Origin: an uncultured Solirubrobacterales bacterium
GTDB taxonomy: Bacteria > Actinomycetota > Thermoleophilia > Solirubrobacterales > Solirubrobacteraceae
Direction of reading: 5' to 3'
NCBI GenBank assembly: GCA_903959665.1
Contig: CAJBXY010000155.1
Span: 1-30,461, forward strand
Length of the DNA: 30,461 nt
Shown one piece after another: positions 22,084 to 28,351 of the stretch. How positions within the stretch are numbered: position 1 is the stretch's first letter; each line of letters starts with the position of its first letter. The notes beneath the pieces were generated by a model. The model did no database searches. It was not told the DNA's origin and saw only the letters and a program-made list of their open reading frames with translations. The position numbers were made by a program, and so were the translations under genes.

Positions 22084-23535
22084 ATGGACAGCATTCTCAA
22101 GCGGCTTGCGACCTCAGGGATGGCCTTTCAGGCTTCGAGCCTGCTGGCCGGGCTGCTGGCGCTTTTCACGCTGCCGCTCTACACGCGTTCGCTAACGGCA
22201 GCCGAGTTTGGTTACGCCGAGACGCTACTGACGCTGGTGATCCTCACCAGCATCCTGCTGCGCGCCGGCCTTGGCGAGGCCTTCATCCGCCACTGGCACG
22301 AGGCCGCTGGCGACGACGCTCGCCGCCATCTTGTGCGGACGACGAGCGGCTTCGTGCTGATTAGCTCGACGGTCGCGTTGGCGGTCGGAATCGTGCTCGC
22401 CGAGCCGCTCTCCGAGCTGGTGCTTGGAAGCTCCGACGCGACGCTGATGGCGGCCGGTGTGTTCGGGATCTGGGCCTTCACCAATTTGGAGATGGCCTAT
22501 GCGCTGCTGCGCGTGAGCGATCGCCGCCGCGCCTACTTGATCGCCTCGTCGGTGAACGTGATCTTGACCGTCTCGCTTACCGTCACGCTCGTCGTCTTCC
22601 TCGGCGAGGGCGCGCGTGGCTACGTGCTCGGCAACTACGTCGCCTCGGCGGCAGTGCTGGTTGGCCTTTGGATCTTTGTGCTGCGCGAGCACATCGGCAT
22701 TCCGCGCGGGCCGCTGCTGCTGGGGCCGCTGCTGCGCTACGGAGCGCCAACAATCCCCGCCGACGCGGCCGTCTTCCTACTCAACGTGATCGACCGCGCC
22801 TACCTGCTTCGCGCCGACAGCCCGACGGCCGCGGGCCTCTATTCGGTGGCCGTGAAGTTGGCGACGGCGGTGATCATCCTCGTCCGTGCCTTCCAGTTGG
22901 CATGGCCGCCGCTGGCCTACTCGATCGCCGACGAGCAGCGCGCGCAGCAGGTTTACGCCCGCGTCACTACCGCCTACATGGTCGTCAGCTCGCTGCTGGT
23001 AGCCGCGTTCACGCTGCTCGGCGCTTGGCTGGTGCGGCTGCTGACGGCGCCCGACTTCTTCTCCGCCAACGAGGCCCTCCCTTGGCTGGCGCTCGGCTGG
23101 GCTCTCTATGGCCTCTATCTCGTTCTCGTCACGATCGCCGGCCGCGCGAAGGTCACCGTTCGAACCTTGCCGGCCGCCGCCGCGGGGCTCGTCGTCAACG
23201 TAGGACTGCTGATCTGGCTGGTGCCGCCGCTCGGGGTGGTCGGAGCGGCGATCTCGCTCTGCGTCGCCTACATCGCGATGCTTGTGGTGCTCTTCCTGCT
23301 CACGCGAAAGGTGTTCACGGTGCCGTTCGAGTGGCGCAGAATCATCCCGCTGGTCGTGATCGTTGCCGTGCTCAGCGTTGCAGGCAACGGGCTGCTGCCC
23401 AGCGACGGGATCGATGGGCTACTGGAACGCTCACTGCTGCTGGCGGCGATCGCTGGCGCGTTGGTCTTGGCTCGCGTTGTGACGATTGGCGAGCTACAGA
23501 CTCTGCGTTACAGCCTGCGGCCGCCGCGGTTGTAA
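22084..23535 (+). CDS. Wzx-type polysaccharide flippase (MOP superfamily)
   Basis: 483 aa with about 14 hydrophobic helices. The N-terminus MDSILKRLATSGMAFQASSLLAGLLALFTLPLYTRSLTAAEFG is the classic opening of polysaccharide-biosynthesis/RfbX flippases: an amphipathic start, first helix, then LYTRxLTxxEFG. The protein would carry undecaprenyl-diphosphate-linked repeat units from the inner to the outer side of the membrane, where the Wzy-like protein and GT-C enzyme act. It has its own promoter-like spacer and faces a GT2 gene, with a 28-nt overlap of the two 3' ends (23508-23535). MurJ is less likely given the context and start motif. Confidence 0.88.
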   Translation: MDSILKRLATSGMAFQASSLLAGLLALFTLPLYTRSLTAAEFGYAETLLTLVILTSILLRAGLGEAFIRHWHEAAGDDARRHLVRTTSGFVLISSTVALAVGIVLAEPLSELVLGSSDATLMAAGVFGIWAFTNLEMAYALLRVSDRRRAYLIASSVNVILTVSLTVTLVVFLGEGARGYVLGNYVASAAVLVGLWIFVLREHIGIPRGPLLLGPLLRYGAPTIPADAAVFLLNVIDRAYLLRADSPTAAGLYSVAVKLATAVIILVRAFQLAWPPLAYSIADEQRAQQVYARVTTAYMVVSSLLVAAFTLLGAWLVRLLTAPDFFSANEALPWLALGWALYGLYLVLVTIAGRAKVTVRTLPAAAAGLVVNVGLLIWLVPPLGVVGAAISLCVAYIAMLVVLFLLTRKVFTVPFEWRRIIPLVVIVAVLSVAGNGLLPSDGIDGLLERSLLLAAIAGALVLARVVTIGELQTLRYSLRPPRL

Positions 23536-24449
23536 TCGAGCGCAGCTTCGCGAAGCCCTTCGCCCCGATCTGGATGGAGCGATGCGCGCGCGTGGGCGCG
23601 GTAGCGGGCGGCGTTGTGACCGGGGAGAACGGTCGCCGCGATCGCCCGCAGCGAATAGGTCCAAGCCGTCAGCCAGCGCACTAGCGACGCCGAGAGGCGC
23701 GAGTGGTGCTTGCGCATGTAGCGATCGCGGTTACGTGAGAGCTCGACGATCCGCTTCTCCGGCAGCGCGCCGGTCGAGAGCTGTTCGTGGTGGATCGCTC
23801 GCGCGCTTGGCACGTAGAGCGTCTGCCAGCCTTCGTCGGCTAGTCGCTTGCAGAAGTCGACCTCATCGGAGTAGACGAAGAACTGCGGGTCGAGCCAGCC
23901 AATCTGGCTGCCGGCATCGCGCCGCACAAGCAGCGCAGCGCTTTGCGCCCAGTCGACCGGCTTGGTGATCTCGCCGGTGCTTTGAACGGTTGTCCAGTGG
24001 TGGATGAAGAGCGCCGATGCCAGCGCCGTCAGCGGCCCGGGGAAGCTCCACGCGCTTGGCTGCGCCTCGCCATCAGGGTTGAGCAGCTTCGCTCCCGCCG
24101 TGGCCGCCTGGGGGTTGTCTTCAAGCGCGGCGTAGAGCGCCTGCGTGGCGCCGGGCTGAAGTTCGGTGTCCTCGTTGCAGAGCAGCGCGTAACGGCCGCT
24201 GGCGCGCTCCAGCAGCATCGAGTCGTTCTCGGCTTTGCCGGCCCGCTGCTCGAGCACGACGAGGTCGTCAACGACCGGATGGTCGCGCGCCGCTCCGGCC
24301 GAACCGTCGGTTGAAGAGTTGTCGAGGACGAGGACTTCAGTCGTGATTTTCAGCGCCGCTTGCTCGCGGCCGATCGCATCAAGCGCGCGCAGCAGCAGCT
24401 CCCGCTGCTGGGTGTTGACGACGCAATAACTGAGATCGACTTCGGCCAC
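23508..24449 (-). CDS. GT2 glycosyltransferase (rhamnosyltransferase-like)
   Basis: 313 aa from the GTG at 24447-24449 (MAEVDLSYCVVNTQQRELL); further upstream the open frame is antisense to the divergent gene and off-family. GT-A motifs are VLVLDNSSTDGSAG (39-52) for the nucleotide, LLCNEDTELQPGA (89-101) as the DXD-like metal motif (E93, D94), and YSDEVDFCKRLADEGW (about 193-208) with the catalytic-base-type ED/DE and the acceptor loop, followed by HHEQLST. This order is that of WbbL/rhamnosyltransferase-like GT2 proteins acting in the cytosol on lipid-linked sugars. The C-terminus is basic and probably membrane-associated. Its 3' end runs 28 nt into the flippase gene. Confidence 0.86.
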   Translation of the reverse strand: MAEVDLSYCVVNTQQRELLLRALDAIGREQAALKITTEVLVLDNSSTDGSAGAARDHPVVDDLVVLEQRAGKAENDSMLLERASGRYALLCNEDTELQPGATQALYAALEDNPQAATAGAKLLNPDGEAQPSAWSFPGPLTALASALFIHHWTTVQSTGEITKPVDWAQSAALLVRRDAGSQIGWLDPQFFVYSDEVDFCKRLADEGWQTLYVPSARAIHHEQLSTGALPEKRIVELSRNRDRYMRKHHSRLSASLVRWLTAWTYSLRAIAATVLPGHNAARYRAHARASLHPDRGEGLREAALDYNRGGRRL

Positions 24450-24455
24450 AACTCG

Positions 24456-24461
24456 TATTGT
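24456..24461 (+). promoter_or_regulatory. -10-like box TATTGT ahead of the rightward GT4 gene
   Basis: TATTGT fits TANNNT and lies eight bases before the GTG at 24470. The whole divergent gap (24450-24469) is 20 bp, too short for a separate leader with a Shine-Dalgarno sequence on either strand. No equally clear box is seen for the leftward gene. Confidence 0.4.
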
Positions 24462-24469
24462 GCTGCTCA

Positions 24470-25579
24470 GTGCGTATTCACGTCGTCGACCCTCCCGCTT
24501 ACACGCCTCCGTACGACCGTGCGCTTTGCGCGGCGCTGGCACGCGCGGGCGCCGATGTAACGCTCTGCAGCGGCCCGTTTAGCTATGGCGATGTGGCTGC
24601 CGCCGACGGTTACCGCGTTGACCAGTGCTTCGGCGGGATGCTGCGCGGGCAACCCGGCTCGAAGCTGCGCTCCGTTTCGCGGCTTGCCGCCGAGCTTCCC
24701 GAGATGTTGCGCTACCGGCGCACTGCCCGCCGCGCCGACCTCGTTCACTTCCAGTGGCTGCCGCTGCCGCAGGTCGGGGCGTCGCTGCTGCCAAGCGATC
24801 GGCCGCTGGTAATTACCGCGCATGACGTTGTCCCCCGCGAGCCGCGCCCCGGCCAGATCGCGGGCCTGCGCCGCGCCTACGCGCGCGCCGACGCGGTCGT
24901 CGTCCACAGCGAGGACGGCAGCGAGCGGCTGGCGCGCGAGCTCGGCGTGCCCGCCGAGCGCTGCCATGTAATCCCGCACGGAAGCTTCACGCACCTCGCC
25001 GAGATCGAGAACCGAGCGCCGCTGCCGCCAGAGCTGGCCGCAGTCGAAGGGCCGGTAGTTCTCTGCTTCGGCCTGATGCGCCCCTACAAGGGGCTTGATG
25101 TGGCGATTGAGGCCTGGCGCGGGATCGAGAATGCCGAGCTTTGGATCGTCGGCATGCCGCGGATGGACACGGCGCCGCTGAAGGCCTCGGCGCCGAGCAA
25201 CGTCCGTTTCGTTGAACGTTTCATCGACGATCGCGAGATTCCCGCATTTTTCGAGCGTGCCGATCTGGCGCTGCTGCCTTACCGCGAGATCGATCACTCA
25301 GGCGTCTGCTTCACAGCGCTCGCGTTTGGCACTCCGATGCTGCTCAGCGACGTCGGTGGCTTCCCCGAGATCGCCGCCGCCGGCGCGGCCGAACTCGTTC
25401 CCAGCGGTGACGCGGCCGCGCTGCGCAGCGCGCTACAGCGGCTGCTCGACGACGCGCCCGCCCGCCAAAGCCTCGCCGCCGGTGCCGCCACCGCCGCCCG
25501 CGGCCTTTATGACTGGGATCGAGTTGCCGCACTCCACCTTGAGCTCTACACAAAGTTGATTGGCGGCCGAAGCCGATGA
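24470..25579 (+). CDS. GT4 glycosyltransferase
   Basis: 369 aa from the GTG at 24470, giving MRIHVVDPPAYTPPYDRALCAALARAGADVTL, a typical GT4 N-terminal Rossmann start with the acceptor loop. A TTG 12 nt upstream is possible but would add off-family residues. VITAHDVVPREPRPGQ (about 113-128) and ADAVVVHSEDG are acceptor-side elements; VVLCFGLMRPYKGLDVAIEAW (about 196-216) starts the donor domain. EIDHSGVCFTALAFGTPMLLSDVGGFPEI (about 272-300) is the nucleotide-sugar site, with the E-x7-E motif weakened (no second Glu). Retaining transfer to a lipid-linked glycan is likely; the sugar is unknown. The stop overlaps the next start as ATGA. Confidence 0.88.
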   Translation: MRIHVVDPPAYTPPYDRALCAALARAGADVTLCSGPFSYGDVAAADGYRVDQCFGGMLRGQPGSKLRSVSRLAAELPEMLRYRRTARRADLVHFQWLPLPQVGASLLPSDRPLVITAHDVVPREPRPGQIAGLRRAYARADAVVVHSEDGSERLARELGVPAERCHVIPHGSFTHLAEIENRAPLPPELAAVEGPVVLCFGLMRPYKGLDVAIEAWRGIENAELWIVGMPRMDTAPLKASAPSNVRFVERFIDDREIPAFFERADLALLPYREIDHSGVCFTALAFGTPMLLSDVGGFPEIAAAGAAELVPSGDAAALRSALQRLLDDAPARQSLAAGAATAARGLYDWDRVAALHLELYTKLIGGRSR

Positions 25580-26721
25580 TCGTCGTTGAAGTGATCTTTT
25601 GGATCTCTTTAGCGCTGCTCGTCTTCGCTCAGCTCGGCTATCCGCTGATGCTCGGCCTTTGGGCCAAGCTGAGCCGCCGCCGCACTCAGCCGCCGCGGCC
25701 GATAGCCAAGGGAGAAGAGCCGTTCGTGACGCTCGTGATCGCAGCCCACCGAGAGCAGTCGGTGATCGCCGCTCGCGTTGCCAATGCCCGCGCTCTCGAT
25801 TGGCCGGCCGATCGGCTTGAAGTGATCGTCGCCTGCGACGGCTCCCCCGATGAAACAGCCGCCGAGGCGCGCAGCGCCGGCGCCGACGTAGTCCTCGATC
25901 TGGAATGGGGAGGGAAGGTGCGCGCGCAGGATGCTGCCGTCGCCGCCGCCGACCCGCGCTCAACCGTGATCGCCTTCTCCGACGCCAACGCCAGCTGGGA
26001 GCGGGATGCGCTGCGCGTGCTGGTCGGCGAGCTCGAGCTCAGCGACGTCGGCTACGTCTGCGGCCAGGTTCGCTTCAGCGGCGCCGACGGCTCAAGCAAC
26101 CAGGAGGGGCTCTACTGGCGCTTTGAGATGTGGCAGCGCGCGCGTGAATCGCAGCTGGCCTCCGTCACCGGAGGCAACGGCGCAATCTACGCCGTGCGCC
26201 GGGGCGACTACATCGAGGTTGATCCGGTGATGGGCCACGACCTCAGCTTCCCGTTCAACTTCGTCAAGCGCGGCCGCCGCGCGCTCTACGCCCCCGCCGC
26301 CCGCGCCAGCGAGAAGATGGTGCCGACGGTCGAAGGCGAGTTCGCGCGCAAGCGCAGGATGATGAGCCACGCTTGGCCGATCGTCCTGCGTGGCGGCCTG
26401 CTCTCACCGCGCGGCTACCCGCCGTCGTACGCGGTGATGATCTACTGCCACCGCGCGCTGCGTTACGCAACGCCGAAGCTGCACCTCGTCGTCCTTGTCA
26501 CCAACTTGGTTTTGATCGAGCAGGGCAGCGTCTACCTCGTCACGCTGGCGCTGCAGCTGCTGCTGCTGCTGGCGGCGCTGCTCGGAGCGGTGGTCCCGTT
26601 GAGACCATTTCTGATCGCTCGTTACTACGTCCTAACTACCGCGTCGATCGGCGCCGGCCTGTGGGACTACCTGCGTCACGGCACGCCGGCCGGTTGGGCG
26701 CCGCCGGAGGGAACGCGCTGA
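25576..26721 (+). CDS. Membrane GT2 glycosyltransferase (processive-synthase-like)
   Basis: 381 aa. An N-terminal helix (about 5-28) anchors it, and two or three helices lie at the C-terminus (about 300-355). The GT-A domain has VTLVIAAHREQSVIAARVAN (about 51-70), VACDGSPDETA (DGS), FSDANAS (DXD-like) and VTGGNGAIYAVRR. The acidic step appears as GHDLSFPF, where cellulose/hyaluronan-type enzymes usually have EDxxL, and the QxxRW position reads RKRRMMS. The signature of processive synthases is thus present only in altered form, so single-sugar transfer is as likely as polymerisation. It is coupled to the GT4 gene before it, and its TGA shares one base with the ATG of the sugar-phosphate transferase after it. 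Confidence 0.84.
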   Translation: MIVVEVIFWISLALLVFAQLGYPLMLGLWAKLSRRRTQPPRPIAKGEEPFVTLVIAAHREQSVIAARVANARALDWPADRLEVIVACDGSPDETAAEARSAGADVVLDLEWGGKVRAQDAAVAAADPRSTVIAFSDANASWERDALRVLVGELELSDVGYVCGQVRFSGADGSSNQEGLYWRFEMWQRARESQLASVTGGNGAIYAVRRGDYIEVDPVMGHDLSFPFNFVKRGRRALYAPAARASEKMVPTVEGEFARKRRMMSHAWPIVLRGGLLSPRGYPPSYAVMIYCHRALRYATPKLHLVVLVTNLVLIEQGSVYLVTLALQLLLLLAALLGAVVPLRPFLIARYYVLTTASIGAGLWDYLRHGTPAGWAPPEGTR

Positions 26722-27323
26722 TGCTGCGTCGGCTCTTCGATCTCGCCGTTGCCGCGGCAGCGCTCGTGATCACCTCGCCGCTGCTGCTGCTGGCGCTGAT
26801 CGCGGTGCCGCTTGAGTCGCGCGGTTCACCGATTTTCCGCCAGCGCCGCGTTGGCCTTGACGGCCGCGAGTTCGAAGTGATCAAACTTCGAACGATGGTC
26901 AGCGGCGCTGAAAATCTTGGCGCCGGTCTGGCTGTCGCCGAAAACGATGACCGGATCACGCGGCTTGGCGCGCTGCTGCGACGGAGTTCGGTCGACGAGC
27001 TGCCGAACCTGATCAACGTGCTGCGCGGCGAGATGGCGATCATCGGCCCGAGGCCAACCGTCTCCTCGCAGGTTGAGCAGTACACGCCTCGCCAGCTCGG
27101 CCGGCTCGCAGTTCGCCCTGGCATCACCGGTTGGGCGCAGGTCAACGGCCGCGCCGGGCTGCCGTGGGATCAGCGGATCGAGCTGGACCTCTGGTACATC
27201 GAGAACCGTTCCTGGAAGCTCGATCGCCAGATCCTGCGGCGCAGCTTCAGCACCGTCTTCGGCGGCGAGGATCTCTACCGTGAAGACGGCCCGGCATGGA
27301 CCGAGCACGGCGAGGATGAGTGA
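26721..27323 (+). CDS. Initiating sugar-phosphate transferase (PglC/WecA-independent, bacterial sugar transferase family)
   Basis: 200 aa, a monotopic phosphoglycosyl transferase that moves a phospho-sugar from UDP-sugar to undecaprenyl phosphate, the first membrane step of the glycan. The ATG at 26721 is chosen because the N-terminus MLRRLFDLAVAAAALVITSPLLLLALI is the family re-entrant helix with its SP break (19-20). FRQRRVGLDGREFEVIKLRTM (39-59) is the family core. VDELPNLINVLRGEMAIIGPRP (91-112) carries the catalytic Asp-Glu pair D92-E93. RPGITGWAQVNGR (132-144) closes the core. There is no N-terminal four-helix CoA-binding part, so it is the small PglC-like form, fitting the PglF-like and DegT-like genes upstream, which would make an amino-sugar substrate. 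Confidence 0.93.
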   Translation: MLRRLFDLAVAAAALVITSPLLLLALIAVPLESRGSPIFRQRRVGLDGREFEVIKLRTMVSGAENLGAGLAVAENDDRITRLGALLRRSSVDELPNLINVLRGEMAIIGPRPTVSSQVEQYTPRQLGRLAVRPGITGWAQVNGRAGLPWDQRIELDLWYIENRSWKLDRQILRRSFSTVFGGEDLYREDGPAWTEHGEDE

Positions 27324-27373
27324 CGCTATCGCCCTGCTTGCGGTAGCTTTTAACTACTGTCGCAGGATGTCCG

Positions 27374-27379
27374 AAGGAG
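27374..27379 (+). promoter_or_regulatory. Strong Shine-Dalgarno AAGGAG ahead of the SDR gene
   Basis: AAGGAG lies seven bases before the ATG at 27387 and fixes that start. It stands out because most other first genes here show no such site. A -10-like TACTGT (27355-27360) upstream would give a leader of about 20 nt. Confidence 0.7.
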
Positions 27380-27386
27380 CAGCGAA

Positions 27387-28292
27387 ATGGCTAAGGCCGA
27401 ACGTAATCTCGTAGGTCAGATCGTCGCGATCACCGGTGGTGCCCGCGGAATTGGCAAGAGCACGGCACAGACGCTCACGCGCGCCGGAATGAAGGTCGCG
27501 ATCGGCGACCTCGACGGCCCGCTTGCCGCTCAGACTGCCAGCGAGATTGGCGCCGGCACAATCGGCCTTCAGCTCGACGTAACCGACTTTGATTCATTCT
27601 CGAACTTCGTTGCCGCCGTCGAAGAGCAGATGGGCCCAATCGACGTGATCATCAACAACGCCGGAATCATGCAACTCGGCCCCTACCTCGATGAGGATAT
27701 GGCGACGACGAAGCGGATGATCGACATCAACATCTACGGCGTCGACTACGGCTGCCGTCTGACGATTCCGTCGATGGTTGCCCGCGGCCACGGCCACGTG
27801 ATCAACATCGCCTCGGCTGCCGGCAAGGCTGGGTACGCCCACGGCGCCACCTACTGCGGCACGAAGCATTACGTCGTCGGAATGAGCGAAGCGATCCGTT
27901 CCGAGCTGCGCGGCACCGGTGTTGAGGTCTCCTGCGTTATGCCGGTCGCAGTCCAGACCGAGCTCGGCGGCGGCCTTGCTGAGACGCGCGCCGTCAAGCA
28001 GGCGCTGCCGCAGGACGTTGCCGACGAGATTCTCTCGGCGCTGAGGCAGCCCCGCTTCGATGTTTTCGTACCGCGCTCGGTTGGCCCGCTCAACCAAGTG
28101 ATGTCGGTGATGGGCCGCGGCCCTCGCGAGGCTCTTGGCCGCGCGCTGAAGGCTGACAAGGTGCTCTCAACGGCCGATCACAGCGTCCGCAAGGACTACG
28201 AGCTGCGCGCAGCACGCTCCGCGCCGGCGATCAGCAGTGGCGACGATGAGAAGAAGAAGGCAAAGTCGGGCAAGTCCGACGAGTCGGACTGA
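27387..28292 (+). CDS. Short-chain dehydrogenase/reductase (classical SDR)
   Basis: 301 aa. TGGARGIG (16-23) binds NAD(P); NNAG (90-93), N115 in DINIYG, S143 and the Y156-x3-K160 pair (YCGTK) complete the catalytic tetrad. D41 after the second strand (AIGDLDG) points to NAD rather than NADP, as a guess. The core of about 250 residues is followed by a C-terminal extension ending in a Lys/Ser/Asp-rich tail (EKKKAKSGKSDESD) that looks disordered. The gene has its own strong ribosome site and sits alone between the glycan locus and transketolase, so its link to either is uncertain. Substrate not readable. Confidence 0.88.
   Translation: MAKAERNLVGQIVAITGGARGIGKSTAQTLTRAGMKVAIGDLDGPLAAQTASEIGAGTIGLQLDVTDFDSFSNFVAAVEEQMGPIDVIINNAGIMQLGPYLDEDMATTKRMIDINIYGVDYGCRLTIPSMVARGHGHVINIASAAGKAGYAHGATYCGTKHYVVGMSEAIRSELRGTGVEVSCVMPVAVQTELGGGLAETRAVKQALPQDVADEILSALRQPRFDVFVPRSVGPLNQVMSVMGRGPREALGRALKADKVLSTADHSVRKDYELRAARSAPAISSGDDEKKKAKSGKSDESD
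28273..28290 (+). terminator. Possible hairpin at the end of the SDR gene
   Basis: AGTCCGAC and GTCGGACT are perfect inverted copies separated by GA, so a 7-bp stem with a 4-nt loop could form, ending on the first base of the stop codon. No T-run follows, so at best this is a weak or factor-dependent terminator; the repeats also encode the charged tail. Confidence 0.3.
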
Positions 28293-28337
28293 GCAAACGC
28301 TTAACAGACTCGCAGCACGTCGATCGGCTCGCTAGTG

Positions 28338-28343
28338 GATACT
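28338..28343 (+). promoter_or_regulatory. -10-like box GATACT ahead of transketolase
   Basis: GATACT (four of six to TATAAT) lies eight bases before the ATG at 28352, the same spacing as TATTGT at 24456 and TACCCT ahead of dedA. No Shine-Dalgarno sequence is seen between them. The rest of the 59-nt gap (28293-28351) shows nothing clear beyond a TTAACA too far away to be the -35. Confidence 0.35.
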
Positions 28344-28351
28344 CCACAGCT

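Noticed and set aside
26373..26720. In-frame upstream extension of the sugar-phosphate transferase
   Set aside because: It lies within the GT2 gene and would add non-hydrophobic sequence ahead of the family's N-terminal re-entrant helix.
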